Numbered from the stretch's first letter, positions 24,589 through 35,532 are shown. The stretch is DNA of 64,000 nt from Pontibacter harenae (GCF_020907245.1 NZ_JAJJWH010000012.1:63450-127449); one strand, 5' to 3'. Notes: a model not told the origin generated them from the sequence alone. A program made the numbers and translations.

Positions 24589-25815
24589 ATGCGCATATTA
24601 CACACTTCAGATTGGCACCTCGGCCAGCGACTCGTTAACCTCGAACGAACAGAAGAACATCAGTTTTTTTTTGATTGGCTCCTGCAAACAATAGAGCAAG
24701 AGCAGGTAGACGTGCTGCTAATGGCAGGTGACGTTTTCGACAACGGTGCCCCTTCCAACACAGCCCTGAAGCAATATTACAACTTCCTGACAAAGGTTTG
24801 CGCCACTTGCTGCCGCCATATTATTATTACAGGCGGTAACCATGATTCTGTTTCCACGCTTAACGCCCCCAAAGAACTACTAGATTGCTTTAATATAAAA
24901 GTAGTGGGTGGTGCCAGCACGAACCCACTAGACGAGCTGCTGGAACTACGCAACAAGCAGGGCGAACTGGAAATGATTGTATGTGCCGTACCCTTCCTCC
25001 GCGACCGCGACGTTCGGCTTTCGGTGGCAGGTGAAACCTCTGAAGCACGGGAAGCTCGCATAAAGGAGGGTATAGCTGCGCATTACGAAGCCTTTGTACC
25101 GCACGTGCAGCCATACAAAGAGCAAAATATACCTGTAGTAGCCACAGGTCATTTGTTTGCCGCTGGTGGTTCTGCCTCCGAAAGCGAAAAAGAAATTCAT
25201 GTTGGCAACCTCGGTCAAATCGGAGCCGATCAGTTTCCGAAGGAGTTTGATTACGTGGCGCTAGGGCACCTGCACCGTCCGCAAAAAGTAAACAACTGCC
25301 ACCACATCCGCTACTCTGGCTCTCCCATTCCGCTTAGCTTTAGCGAGGTAACAGACAAAAAAGTAGTTTTTAAACTTGATTTCGAAAACGGAAAACTGGC
25401 CAACCTGCAGGAGTTGGAAATACCGTGCAGCCGCAAACTGGTTAGGTTTAAAGGGACACTGGAGAAAGTAAAGCAGCAAATAGCAGCATTCGATAACAGC
25501 AGCTATAAACTAACTGCCTGGGCCGAGGTACAGGTAGAACTGGAAGCTCCCCTCCCCGACTTGAACCAGCAGTTAGAAGAAGTAGAGGCCCTAAAGCCTG
25601 AAATCCAGGTGCTCATACATCGTCCCCCAATAGTTAAAACTGCCAGGCAAACGCTGGAGCAACAGGTACAGGAAGAAGTAGACCTGCACGCACTTCGAGA
25701 GAAAGATGTGTTTCTGAAGCGCTGCGAGAGCGCTTTTCCAGAGAGTGACCACTTGGAGCTACTGGCAACTTTTTCGGAACTACTGGAGCTGATGGAACAA
25801 GGCGAGGAAAGTTGA
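24589..25815 (+). CDS. sbcD: Exonuclease SbcCD subunit D (Mre11-type nuclease)
   Basis: SbcD is the metal-dependent nuclease of the SbcCD complex that cuts hairpins and protein-blocked DNA ends. All phosphoesterase motifs are present in the 408 residues: TSDWHLGQRL, LMAGDVFDNGAPSN, ITGGNHDSVSTL, VVATGHLFAAG and VALGHLHRPQ. The capping domain follows, and the C-terminal 100 residues are mostly helical with acidic stretches. The start is ATG 24589; a purine-rich AAAGGAGAAAGG lies 11-20 bases upstream. sbcC follows on the same strand. Confidence 0.97.
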   Translation: MRILHTSDWHLGQRLVNLERTEEHQFFFDWLLQTIEQEQVDVLLMAGDVFDNGAPSNTALKQYYNFLTKVCATCCRHIIITGGNHDSVSTLNAPKELLDCFNIKVVGGASTNPLDELLELRNKQGELEMIVCAVPFLRDRDVRLSVAGETSEAREARIKEGIAAHYEAFVPHVQPYKEQNIPVVATGHLFAAGGSASESEKEIHVGNLGQIGADQFPKEFDYVALGHLHRPQKVNNCHHIRYSGSPIPLSFSEVTDKKVVFKLDFENGKLANLQELEIPCSRKLVRFKGTLEKVKQQIAAFDNSSYKLTAWAEVQVELEAPLPDLNQQLEEVEALKPEIQVLIHRPPIVKTARQTLEQQVQEEVDLHALREKDVFLKRCESAFPESDHLELLATFSELLELMEQGEES

Positions 25816-25959
25816 AAAGAGTCTAAAAAGTAGAAAGTCAAAGATGGCGGCATGCCCCACAGTGTCTTTCGGAACTGTGAGTGTCTTATGTGCTACAAAG
25901 GAGCTACAATACTACATGGCCTTTTTAGAAATAGAGATAGCTATCAAAACAACAATAAT

Positions 25960-28900
25960 ATGAAAATCCTGTCTGTACGTTTCCAGAACCTGAACTCGCT
26001 GAAAGGCGAGCATGAGATTCGCTTCGACCAGAGCCCTTTGGCGGAGGCGGGCTTGTTTGCTATTACGGGCCAGACAGGTGCAGGCAAAACCACTATTTTA
26101 GATGCAATAACAGTAGGTCTATACGGTTTAGTGCACCGCCACAACAACCAAAAGCCGCTAGAACTGATGACGCGCCACACTGCTGAGAGTTATGCAGAAG
26201 TAGAATTTGAGGCAAACGCCCAACGCTACCGTTCTAAATGGCAAATTCGTCGTAGCCGTGGCAAAATTGATGGCAATATCCAACCCATCCACATGGAGCT
26301 TTACAGCTTTGCGGAGGACTCGCTTTTTGATTTGAAACCGAGCCAGGTACCTGACAAAGTAGCGGAGTTGTGCGGCTTAGACTACAGTCAATTTCTGCGT
26401 TCCGTCATGCTCTCGCAAGGAGATTTCGCCCGCTTCCTAAAAGCTGATCCGAACGAACGCAGCAGTCTTCTGGAGAAAATAACTGATACAGGCATTTATT
26501 CTGATATTTCTCGATTTGCCTACGAAAAAGCAAAAACCGAGCGACTGAAAAAAGAGGAACTTGAACACAGACTTCAAGATAGCAAGCTACTGCCAGAAGA
26601 GCAGCGGCTGGCTTACCAAGAAAAGATAAAAGAGCTGACAGCGCAGGAAGCGCTACTTCAAAAAGAAGCCAACACACTACAAGAGCAGGTGCAATGGCTA
26701 CAGCAGCTAACTCTACTTCAGCAGAAGCAAGAACAGCAACAAAAAGCGTTAGCAGAGCAGGAAACAAAACTAGCGCAGCTTCAGCCTGATTTTCAGAAGC
26801 TGGAACAGCACGAACAGGCACGCCAGTACGAAGGCCAGCTGACAAGAATAGAACTAGCCAATGGGCAACTAGTACAGGTGCAAACGCAACTGGAAACGCT
26901 CGTGAAGCAAGTACCGCTTTTAGAGGCTGAGTTAGAAGCCGCTGGATTTATGGCTACGGAGGCAGGCAAGGCACATCAGCAGCAGGAAGAGACTGTTCAG
27001 AAGCTAGAGCCCCTGCTAGATAAAGTTATAAAGCTAGACCAACAGAAAGCTTCGGTGCGGGAGCAGTACCTAAAAGGCAAAGCGGCTTATGTGCAGTTTG
27101 ATGAGGCGCTAAAGCAAGAACAGGCGCAGTTGCAACAAAAGCAGGAAGAGCTGAACGCCCTCACCCAAAAAGCTAACCTGCACAAAGACTGGCTACAGCA
27201 AAACCAGCGGCTACAGGACCTGCCCGAAAACCTGTACATTTTTAGACAGGCAGTTAAAGATCTAAACGATGCCGAACAAAGTATAAAAAAACTGCAGCAG
27301 GAGCAGCAAGCTATACAGGGGCAACTGCAGCAGGATGCACAGCAATCTAAGGAGCATCGGCAACAGCAGGAGCAATTACTAAAGCAGCAGGAAAACACAG
27401 AACAGCAGAAAAAAGAAAAGCTGGCGCAGTTACAAGCTGTTTTAGCTGATAAATCTATGGAGCAGTTAGAAGCTGCCGCCCAGGAACAACCTCATTTGCT
27501 TAGTCGCTACGAAAAGCTACTAGATCTTGCACAACAACATCATACACAACATAAAAAGCAGGAACAGCTCAGTACACAGCTAACGCAGCAGGAACAAGAA
27601 GCAGCTCATAAAAAGAAACAACAACAGGAGATTCAGCAGAAATATGCTGAGGGTACTGTACGACTGGAGGAGCTTCAAAAGCTGGTCCTATTGCAGCAAC
27701 GCATACAGGAATATGAGCTGGCGCGCCTGAACTTGCAGCCACACCAGCCGTGCCCACTCTGCGGTTCTGAGCACCACCCTTATGTAGATGGCGACTATAC
27801 CTCTACCTTATCCGAGGATGAGCGGAAATGCGACCAGCAGCAAAAGCTTGTAAAAGAACTTGAAGTAGGTGTAAACACTTTGAATTTAGAGCTACACAGA
27901 CTACAACATCAGCTCGAGACAACGGCACAACAAAAAAAGGAAACAGCCCTGGAACTAGAGCGCCTACAGCAGTTTTACACACAACAATCTGCAGGCATAA
28001 ACTTTACCATTTTAGACTTAGAACAACTCGCACAGCAACTGCAGGCACAGAAAGAGAAGGCAGGAGTGCTGGACAACATCCTTAGCCAGGCTCGCTCCTG
28101 CAGCAAAGAGTTGGAAGGCCTAAACCAGCAGCTTCAGCTTTATCGGGAGGAAAACCTGAAACAAGAGGCAAAGCTAAACCAGCTAACACAGTCTGAAAAG
28201 CATTGGCAGGCACAGCTTTCTAAAGTAGAGTTTCAGCTACAGGACCTGCAGGAGCAACAGCTAGCGCACACCGAAACACTTGAATCGTTTGCTGCCAGTT
28301 ATGGTTTGAAGTATAGTGCCGAAACACGCCAGGAAAACTTAAGAAAGCTGGAAGATTTGGCAGCTACTTATCAGCAGAAGCAGCAGGCGCTAGACCAAAT
28401 GCGTGACGCATACATCAATCTGAATGCTGAAGTAAAAAACCTGGATATTAAAGTAAAGGAAAAGCAAAAGGAGCAGCAAGAGCGTCAGCAGATGCTGAAG
28501 GAAGAGCACCAGCAGCTTACCCAACTAAAGGAAGAGCGTGCACAACTTTTCGGTGATAAAGACCCACAACAGGAGCGGCAGCTGGCCCAGCAAGAGTTAA
28601 GAGCTAAAGCTACCCAAGCCGAAACAGCCAGAGCCAAATTACAGCAAAAGCAACAGGAGCTACGCGAAAGCCAACAGCGCCAGCAACAATGTAAGGAAAC
28701 GCACCAACAGCATAAATCCGCTTTAGACGAGCTGCGCGATGGATTACTGCAGGTGTTACGGCAACAGGGCATCGATACAATTGAGGCACTAAGCTTGATG
28801 CTGCTTCAGAAAGACGAAGCAAACCGACTGGCAAACCTTAAATCGCAGACAGAAAAGAGCCTGACTGAAATGCGCAGGAGCCTTACTGATGTGCAGCAGG

Positions 28901-29607
28901 AGCTGGCACAAACCCAGGCGAAAAAGCTGACAGAGGAAAGCATAGATGTTTTAGTAGAACAGCAGCAGCAGAAAACGCAGCAAAAGCGTGTTTTGATAGA
29001 AGAACAAACGCGCTGCAAGCAGCTTTTGGAACAGGATGAAGTGGAACGAGAGAAAAATCGTTCTCTGGCGGAGCAACTTAAAACGCAGCAGCAGGTGTGC
29101 CAGCGCTGGGCACAACTATCGGACCTGATTGGCTCATCCAGCGGTGATAAGTTTAGTCGTTTTGCGCAGGGACTTACACTGGCAAGGCTGGTGGAACTGG
29201 CTAACCGCCACCTGCAAAAACTAAACGACCGCTACCGCATCCTGAAGTCTTCTGAAGATGATTTGGAACTGCTGATTGTAGATACGTATCAGGCAGAAGC
29301 TATCAGGCCAATGAATTCCTTATCGGGTGGCGAAAGCTTTCTGGTAAGCCTGGCATTGGCACTGGGCCTTTCCGACCTAGCTGGCCGCCGTACGCAAATA
29401 AATTCTTTGTTTATAGACGAAGGCTTCGGAACACTGGATGCAGAGACACTGGATGCCGCTATTTCGACCTTAGAGAACCTGCAGGCCAACGGCAAAATGA
29501 TTGGCATTATTTCACACGTAGAAGCCCTGAAAGAACGTATTGGCACGCAAATAAAAGTACAAAAAGTGGCAGGCGGAGTGAGTAAGATAATGGTTGTCGG
29601 TTGGTAA
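25960..29607 (+). CDS. sbcC: Exonuclease SbcCD subunit C (Rad50-type ATPase)
   Basis: SbcC is the SMC-like ATPase that partners SbcD. I start at ATG 25960 (MKILSVRFQNLNSLKGEHEI, 1215 residues), as in the family; 36 upstream codons are not conserved-looking. Walker A GQTGAGKTTILDAI lies at about residues 35-48. Two long coiled coils flank a zinc hook at Cys598-Cys601 (CPLCGSEHHP). At the end come the signature LSGGESFLVSLALALGLSDL and Walker B NSLFIDEGFGTLD at about 1148-1160. The coiled coils are very rich in Gln (many CAG/CAA codons). An intergenic stretch of about 140 bases separates it from sbcD. Confidence 0.97.
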   Translation: MKILSVRFQNLNSLKGEHEIRFDQSPLAEAGLFAITGQTGAGKTTILDAITVGLYGLVHRHNNQKPLELMTRHTAESYAEVEFEANAQRYRSKWQIRRSRGKIDGNIQPIHMELYSFAEDSLFDLKPSQVPDKVAELCGLDYSQFLRSVMLSQGDFARFLKADPNERSSLLEKITDTGIYSDISRFAYEKAKTERLKKEELEHRLQDSKLLPEEQRLAYQEKIKELTAQEALLQKEANTLQEQVQWLQQLTLLQQKQEQQQKALAEQETKLAQLQPDFQKLEQHEQARQYEGQLTRIELANGQLVQVQTQLETLVKQVPLLEAELEAAGFMATEAGKAHQQQEETVQKLEPLLDKVIKLDQQKASVREQYLKGKAAYVQFDEALKQEQAQLQQKQEELNALTQKANLHKDWLQQNQRLQDLPENLYIFRQAVKDLNDAEQSIKKLQQEQQAIQGQLQQDAQQSKEHRQQQEQLLKQQENTEQQKKEKLAQLQAVLADKSMEQLEAAAQEQPHLLSRYEKLLDLAQQHHTQHKKQEQLSTQLTQQEQEAAHKKKQQQEIQQKYAEGTVRLEELQKLVLLQQRIQEYELARLNLQPHQPCPLCGSEHHPYVDGDYTSTLSEDERKCDQQQKLVKELEVGVNTLNLELHRLQHQLETTAQQKKETALELERLQQFYTQQSAGINFTILDLEQLAQQLQAQKEKAGVLDNILSQARSCSKELEGLNQQLQLYREENLKQEAKLNQLTQSEKHWQAQLSKVEFQLQDLQEQQLAHTETLESFAASYGLKYSAETRQENLRKLEDLAATYQQKQQALDQMRDAYINLNAEVKNLDIKVKEKQKEQQERQQMLKEEHQQLTQLKEERAQLFGDKDPQQERQLAQQELRAKATQAETARAKLQQKQQELRESQQRQQQCKETHQQHKSALDELRDGLLQVLRQQGIDTIEALSLMLLQKDEANRLANLKSQTEKSLTEMRRSLTDVQQELAQTQAKKLTEESIDVLVEQQQQKTQQKRVLIEEQTRCKQLLEQDEVEREKNRSLAEQLKTQQQVCQRWAQLSDLIGSSSGDKFSRFAQGLTLARLVELANRHLQKLNDRYRILKSSEDDLELLIVDTYQAEAIRPMNSLSGGESFLVSLALALGLSDLAGRRTQINSLFIDEGFGTLDAETLDAAISTLENLQANGKMIGIISHVEALKERIGTQIKVQKVAGGVSKIMVVGW

Positions 29608-29772
29608 AGAAAAAGGCCTGGGCGTGTTTTAAACAAAAAAATAGCATTACTTCTATATATTTTACTTAAACCTGTTTTCTTTTAGAGAAAAAGTACTATT
29701 TTGCATCTATATTCGAACCAATGCTAAAAAACTGTGGCTTTTGCTTTATTTTAAACTTTCAGTAACGCCTCT

Positions 29773-31800
29773 ATGAACATCCTGGCGCTCATTTTTTCTT
29801 TGTTTGTTTCCGTTGCAGCAGTTTTGCAAGATGAAGCCAGAGTTGAAGAACTAGAGGCTAAATTAGCACAACCTCCTACCGATGAAGAAAGAGCCGCTAC
29901 GCTTGCAGAACTCAGTAAAACCTTCTGGACAAACAATCCAAAAACCTCTATCAATTATGGTAAGCAAGCCATTGAATTAGCCCAAAAAACGAAGAATAAA
30001 AATATTTTAGCCGAGGCAATCAACAACACGGGTGGGGGCTACTACTTTTTAGGTGATTATGAGAATGCGGCCAATTATTTTTACCAGTCGCTGAGGCTAA
30101 GAGAACAGCTAAAAGACACTGTAGGTATAAGCCAGATTTATAATAATATCGGCAATCTTTTTAGCGTTCAGAACAACCACTCCCAGGCTTTTAAACTATA
30201 CAATCAATCGCTGGAGCTGTCTGTATCAGTTAAAGACACTTTTAATACGAGCCGCACATTGAATAACATTGGCTTTACTTTTCAGCAATTAGATAGCCTG
30301 GACTTATCGCTGAAATACTTTTTCCAGTCACTTGAACTAAAGGAGGCAATCAACCATCAAATAGGCATCGCCAATACCTTTAATTACATAGGCAATACTT
30401 ATCTCAAGAAAAAAGATTATAAGCAGGCGAACTCGTACTTCAATCAAGCTTTAACTCTTAGCGAGCAGATAGACCGCGCTCAGAGTAAAACAATAGCCTT
30501 ACGAGGGCTTGCCGAAACGCATTTGCAAACAGGAGAAGCTATCACTGCCTTAACCTATGGTAAAAAAGCTCTGGAAGTAGCAACTAAAACTCAGGCAAAG
30601 GATGAAATTAGATTAACGGCAGAGGTTCTAAGTAAAATATACACCCAGCTAGGTAACTTTGAACAGGCGCATCACTTCTTAAGCGTTTTCACAGCCTACA
30701 GCGACACCATTCGGAACGAACAAGCCGAGCATCGCATAACAGAGATGCAGGTAAAGTATGATATTCAGAAAAAAGAAACTGAGAACATACAGCTTAAAGC
30801 CGAGCGAGATTTGCAGGCAAAGGAATTAGCCTATAGAAACATAAGCCAGTACTTAACGGCTACACTATTAATTTCTGTTGTCGTTATAGCTATTATCTTT
30901 TTTAAGGGCAGAAAACATTTGCAAAAAGTGAATGCTATGCTTTTGCAGAAGAACAAAGAAATTACGCAGAGCAGCCTAGTGCTGGAAGAACAGAAAGAGG
31001 CGCTGGCAGCGCAAGCCGAAGCGCTGAATAACCAAAAAGACGAGCTTGAGCGAATCAATAACCTAAAGGACAAGCTTTTTTCTGTTGTAGCGCATGACCT
31101 TCGCGGGCCTTTTGTCTCTTTGAAATCTATCGTGCAGCTTATGCTATCTGGTGCCTTGCCTGAAAATAAGAAGGTTCACTTTTTACGCATTGTAGAAGCC
31201 GATCAGCAGAACGCTTTGTGGCTGCTGGAAAACTTATTGACTTGGGCCAAGGCTCAGATGAAAGGTATGGAAGTGCTACCTGTGGTGGTGGATATTCATA
31301 AACTTACAGAGGAAAACATGAAGCTACTGCGTGCTCAGGCTGACCAGAAAAAGGTAACATTGGAGAACAGTGTTGCTCCATTTACTTATGCTGTGGCAGA
31401 CAAAGAGATGATAAAACTCGTGTTCAGGAACCTCATCTCCAATGCCATTAAGTTTTGCAAAGCTGGGGATAATGTAACCATAGCTGCTTCGGAGCACAAA
31501 AGTGATGTGACCATTGCTGTAAAAGACACAGGTATAGGCATGAGTCCAGAGCAACTAAATCAGCTCTTTAGCGACAAGAACTTTACGAGCCGTGGTACCG
31601 CCAATGAAAAAGGTAGCGGGCTTGGCCTACAACTCTGCAAAGACTTTGTAGAGCTGAACGGTGGCATGATTTGGGTAGAAAGCACTCCTGGCTACGGAAG
31701 CGAGTTTAAGTTTACGCTGCCTTGCACAAAAGCAGCTGCCTCCAGCCTAGAGCAGGAACAACCTTTATCATGGCAAAATAAAGCAGCCCTTGTAAGCTAA
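29773..31800 (+). CDS. Sensor histidine kinase with TPR repeats
   Basis: The 675-residue product has an N-terminal signal-like helix, about six tetratricopeptide repeats (residues about 50-300; for example NNIGNLFSVQNNHSQAFKLY and FNYIGNTYLKKKDYKQANSY), a membrane helix at about 357-375 and a coiled coil. The kinase core follows: phospho-acceptor His in SVVAHDLRGPFVSLKS, N box NLISNAIKFCK, G1 box DTGIGM, and G2 box GSGLGLQLCKDFVEL. Such proteins sense unknown periplasmic signals. No response regulator gene is adjacent, so its partner must be elsewhere. Confidence 0.9.
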   Translation: MNILALIFSLFVSVAAVLQDEARVEELEAKLAQPPTDEERAATLAELSKTFWTNNPKTSINYGKQAIELAQKTKNKNILAEAINNTGGGYYFLGDYENAANYFYQSLRLREQLKDTVGISQIYNNIGNLFSVQNNHSQAFKLYNQSLELSVSVKDTFNTSRTLNNIGFTFQQLDSLDLSLKYFFQSLELKEAINHQIGIANTFNYIGNTYLKKKDYKQANSYFNQALTLSEQIDRAQSKTIALRGLAETHLQTGEAITALTYGKKALEVATKTQAKDEIRLTAEVLSKIYTQLGNFEQAHHFLSVFTAYSDTIRNEQAEHRITEMQVKYDIQKKETENIQLKAERDLQAKELAYRNISQYLTATLLISVVVIAIIFFKGRKHLQKVNAMLLQKNKEITQSSLVLEEQKEALAAQAEALNNQKDELERINNLKDKLFSVVAHDLRGPFVSLKSIVQLMLSGALPENKKVHFLRIVEADQQNALWLLENLLTWAKAQMKGMEVLPVVVDIHKLTEENMKLLRAQADQKKVTLENSVAPFTYAVADKEMIKLVFRNLISNAIKFCKAGDNVTIAASEHKSDVTIAVKDTGIGMSPEQLNQLFSDKNFTSRGTANEKGSGLGLQLCKDFVELNGGMIWVESTPGYGSEFKFTLPCTKAAASSLEQEQPLSWQNKAALVS

Positions 31801-31940
31801 CGTATTACCCCAAGCCTTCTGAAGTTCGCCTCAGTTATACCGAATTTATATCCCCGTTAACAATTCCCTCCTCTGCTGCTCAAGCAGATTGATTTTTTTG
31901 TATTTTAGCATCATCCTAATCAAACTACCTAATTTACTAA

Positions 31941-34900
31941 ATGAAAAAATCACCTAATGGCAATGGTGGCTACTGGAAAAAGCCACTGTTATTGCTGTGT
32001 TCGCTTGGTATGCTGCAAGTACCAGCCTTAGCACAGGATGCCCCCAAAGTCACAAAAACCGACGCTAAAAAGGAGGAAAAGAAAAAAGATCTTCCTCTTG
32101 AGGCTGATCGAACTATAAAAATCAAGACAAACGAAGGTTCTTGGTTAGCACTTGATGTAAGCCCTGACGGGCAGAAAATTATCTTCAGTATGCTGGGCGA
32201 CCTGTACCTGTTGCCTATAACAGGAGGTAAGGCAGAGCAGCTGACAGAGGGAATGGCCTTGGATGTGCAGCCGCGCTTTAGCCCAGATGGTAAGTCTATT
32301 CTTTTCCTTTCTGATAGAGACGGTGCCGATAACCTCTGGACGATGGACCTGAGCACCAAAAAGCCAAAGCAAATCAGCAAAAGCAAAAATGAGAATTTCC
32401 AGGGTGCTGAATGGACACCAGACGGAGAGTACATTGTAGCGGCAAAAGGCCGTCGCAACCTGAAGCTGCACCTGTACCACAGGGAGAGTGGCAGTGGTGC
32501 AGACCTGATCAGCAAGCCTGATAACCTGAAAACAGTAGAACCAGCCTTTGGTAAAGACAGCCGTTACATCTGGTTTTCGAAGCGCAACGGTGCCTGGAAC
32601 TATAACGCCCAGTTACCGCAGTACCAATTAGCTACTTTCGACCGCGAAACAGGCGAAACTGATACCAGAACCTCTCGCTATGGCTCTGCCTTCAGCCCTA
32701 CCCTTTCGCCTGACGGAAACTGGCTTGTATACGGCACACGCTACAACAATAACACAGGCCTTATTGCTCAGAACCTGAAAACGGGTGAAGAAAAATGGCT
32801 GGCTTACCCAGTGCAGCGCGACGAGCAGGAATCTATTGCTCCGCTAGGCGTATTGCCTGCTATGTCTTTCACACCAGACAGTAAAGAGCTAGTAGCTTCT
32901 TACGGTGGTAAGATTTACCGCATTCCAGTGGCAGGTGGGCAAGCAAAGGAAATTCCGTTTGAAGTAGAAACAGAGATTGCTATCGGTCCTCAGCTTGAGT
33001 TTAAGTACCCGATAAAGGACGATAAGACAATGACGATTACGCAGATCAGAGATGCTGCCGTATCGCCAGACGGAAAGCGCGTTGCTTTTACAGCGCTGGA
33101 CCGTCTGTACCTGATGGACTATCCGAACGGAACACCTAAGCGTGTAACGACAAATGAGTTTACAGAAGCACAACCAGACTGGTCGCCAGACGGTAAGAAT
33201 CTGGCTTTCGTAACCTGGCACGAGAAAACAGGTGGTGCTATCTATAAAGTATCTGCCAACGGCAAAGGTAAGCCTGTAAAGCTAACCGTAGAAAATGCTG
33301 TATTCCAGGAGCCAGTATGGTCGCCAAATGCAGATAAAATTGTCTTCGTAAAAGGTTCTTCCCAGACCTACCGTGAGTCAGCAGGGCCTAGTGCTTTTGA
33401 CTCCCGACAGACTATAAACTGGGTTTCTTCTAAAGGCGGCGAAAGTACTTTTGTAACTAAAGCCAACCTTGGCGCTAACCCACACTTTGTACAGGGCGAT
33501 GATCGCATTTACCTGTATAGTTCTTCTGATGGTCTCATCTCTATTCGTTGGGATGGTACCGACAAAAAGCCATATGTTAAGGTAAAAGGCATCACCACAT
33601 TCGGTTCTTATGCCGATATGCTGGAGGAGGAAATGAGCCACAACCTACACTTAAACGAGCGTGAGCCTCAGCAGCAGCCTACTACTGCCACCACAGTTAT
33701 TAAGGCTCCAAAGGGCGACAAAGCACTGGCACTTATCAATAATGAGATTTATGTAGTAACCATTCCTTTTGTGGGAGGCGAAACACCTACAATTTCAGTG
33801 GCTGATGTTGCTAGCTCCCAATTTCCAAGCTGGAAGCTAACGGAGATTGGTGGTCAGTTCCCAAGCTGGTCTGCCGATGGCAATACAGTTTACTGGAGCA
33901 TCGGTAACGGTTTTTTTGCTTATAACCTAAACGATGCCTTCACCAAGAAAAAAGAACAAGACCTGGCTGAGGAGAAGAAAAAAGAAAGCAAATCAGAAGG
34001 CACTGAAGCTAAAGCAGACAGCACAGGAGCTAAAGAAGCCGTAAAAATCGACGGCTATAAACCTGCCGAAACTAAAATCGTCATTCAGGCTCCGCGCGAT
34101 ATCCCGCAAGGAACTATACTCTTGAAAGGTGCTCGGATTATTACCATGAACGGTGATGAGGTAATTGAGCAAGGTGATATCCTGATTGAGAATAACCGCA
34201 TTAAGGCTGTTGGGGCTACAGGTACACTAACCGTTCCGCAAGGTGCCAATGTGGTAGACGTAAAAGGTAAAACCATTACGCCTGGCTTTATAGATACCCA
34301 CGCACACATGTGGCCACGTTGGGGCGTACACTCAAACCAAGTATGGATTTATGCTGCTAACCTGGCTTACGGAGTAACCACCACCCGTGACCCACAAACA
34401 GGCACTACCGATGTGCTTACCTACAGCGACATGGTAGAGAGCGGAAAAATGTTGGGGCCACGTGTATACTCTACAGGCCCTGGTGTTGGCTACTGGTCTT
34501 ATAACCTGAAAAGCCTTGACCATGCCAAGAGTGTGCTGAAACAATACTCAGAATACTACAACACCAAAACCATTAAAATGTACCTGGTGGGTAACCGCCA
34601 GCACAGGCAATGGATTATCATGGCTGCTAAAGAGCAGGGACTGATGTCAACTACTGAAGGTGGATTAGACTTCAAACTGAACCTGACGGAAGTACTGGAC
34701 GGCTACCCTGGGCATGAGCATTCTTATCCAATCTACCCGCTTTACAAAGACGTAATCGATTTTGTATCGCAGTCGCAAATTGCCTACACTCCTACACTGT
34801 TAGTTGCTTATGGCGGACCTTGGGCGGAGAACTATTACTATGCTACAGAAGATGTAGCTGGCGATAAAAAGCTGAACTACTTTACTCCAAAGATGGAGCT

Positions 34901-35366
34901 AGACGAGAAAATCAGACGCCGTGAAGGTTGGTTCATGAAGGAAGAGCACATTTTTGAGCGCCATGCTGAATTTGTGAACAACCTAGTGAAAGCAGGTGGC
35001 TTGGCAGGCGTAGGTTCTCACGGACAGTTACAAGGCCTTGGCTACCATTGGGAGCTTTGGTCTATACAGTCTGGTGGCATGAAAAACCTGGATGCGTTGA
35101 AGGTAGCCACTATACTTGGCGCCAAATCGCTGGGCTTAGATGGCGACTTAGGCTCTATCCAAAACGGTAAACTAGCCGACCTGGTGATTATGGACCAGAA
35201 CCCGCTGGAGAACATCCGTAACACTAATACAATTAAATATGTGATGCGCAACGGCCGTTTGTACGATGCCAACACATTGGATGAAATGGCTCCTACTAAG
35301 CGCAAAGCCCCAGAATTTGACTGGCACAGTGCTATGCCAGTTGGCGTACCAGGAATTCAGAATTAA
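31941..35366 (+). CDS. TolB-like propeller plus amidohydrolase fusion protein
   Basis: The 1141-residue exported protein has a signal peptide ending near ALAQDA. Residues about 45-680 form WD40-like/PD40 propeller repeats (SPDGQKIIFSMLGDLYLLP, FSPDGKSILFLSDRDG, VSPDGKRVAFTALDRLYLMD, WSPDGKNLAFVT). A Lys/Glu-rich linker at about 672-705 leads into an amidohydrolase domain: GARIITMNGDEVIEQGDILI, TPGFIDTHAHMWPRWG with the HxH metal pair, EHSYPIYPLY and VGSHGQLQGLGYHWEL. The C-terminal NGKLADLVIMDQNPLENI is typical. The domain order is known in Bacteroidota; the substrate is unknown. Confidence 0.92.
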   Translation: MKKSPNGNGGYWKKPLLLLCSLGMLQVPALAQDAPKVTKTDAKKEEKKKDLPLEADRTIKIKTNEGSWLALDVSPDGQKIIFSMLGDLYLLPITGGKAEQLTEGMALDVQPRFSPDGKSILFLSDRDGADNLWTMDLSTKKPKQISKSKNENFQGAEWTPDGEYIVAAKGRRNLKLHLYHRESGSGADLISKPDNLKTVEPAFGKDSRYIWFSKRNGAWNYNAQLPQYQLATFDRETGETDTRTSRYGSAFSPTLSPDGNWLVYGTRYNNNTGLIAQNLKTGEEKWLAYPVQRDEQESIAPLGVLPAMSFTPDSKELVASYGGKIYRIPVAGGQAKEIPFEVETEIAIGPQLEFKYPIKDDKTMTITQIRDAAVSPDGKRVAFTALDRLYLMDYPNGTPKRVTTNEFTEAQPDWSPDGKNLAFVTWHEKTGGAIYKVSANGKGKPVKLTVENAVFQEPVWSPNADKIVFVKGSSQTYRESAGPSAFDSRQTINWVSSKGGESTFVTKANLGANPHFVQGDDRIYLYSSSDGLISIRWDGTDKKPYVKVKGITTFGSYADMLEEEMSHNLHLNEREPQQQPTTATTVIKAPKGDKALALINNEIYVVTIPFVGGETPTISVADVASSQFPSWKLTEIGGQFPSWSADGNTVYWSIGNGFFAYNLNDAFTKKKEQDLAEEKKKESKSEGTEAKADSTGAKEAVKIDGYKPAETKIVIQAPRDIPQGTILLKGARIITMNGDEVIEQGDILIENNRIKAVGATGTLTVPQGANVVDVKGKTITPGFIDTHAHMWPRWGVHSNQVWIYAANLAYGVTTTRDPQTGTTDVLTYSDMVESGKMLGPRVYSTGPGVGYWSYNLKSLDHAKSVLKQYSEYYNTKTIKMYLVGNRQHRQWIIMAAKEQGLMSTTEGGLDFKLNLTEVLDGYPGHEHSYPIYPLYKDVIDFVSQSQIAYTPTLLVAYGGPWAENYYYATEDVAGDKKLNYFTPKMELDEKIRRREGWFMKEEHIFERHAEFVNNLVKAGGLAGVGSHGQLQGLGYHWELWSIQSGGMKNLDALKVATILGAKSLGLDGDLGSIQNGKLADLVIMDQNPLENIRNTNTIKYVMRNGRLYDANTLDEMAPTKRKAPEFDWHSAMPVGVPGIQN

Positions 35367-35415
35367 GATTCGATATAAGTGGCACGACTTGTATTACGCT
35401 ACTTTCGTTAATTTC

Positions 35416-35443
35416 AAAATGCCTCGCCTCAGTGGGGCATTTT
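35416..35443 (+). terminator. Terminator of the propeller-amidohydrolase gene
   Basis: Arms AAAATGCCTC (35416-35425) and GGGGCATTTT (35434-35443) pair over 10 bp with one G-U wobble, then GCTTTATAGTTTAG follows. It sits 50 bases after the stop codon. Confidence 0.7.
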
Positions 35444-35532
35444 GCTTTATAGTTTAGCAATTTTGCGAAGGAAGTGTAGTATCATTGCAGCGTCAGAACT
35501 ACAAATCACAGAATATCCCTGTACAGAAAATC

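Noticed and set aside
25852..25959. Longer N-terminus for SbcC
   Set aside because: The extra 36 residues are not like the family and the ATG at 25960 gives the standard SbcC start.
26640..29100. Very Gln-rich, CAG/CAA-rich stretch that could be a repeat expansion
   Set aside because: The Gln residues follow the heptad pattern of the SbcC coiled coil and the DNA is not a regular tandem repeat.
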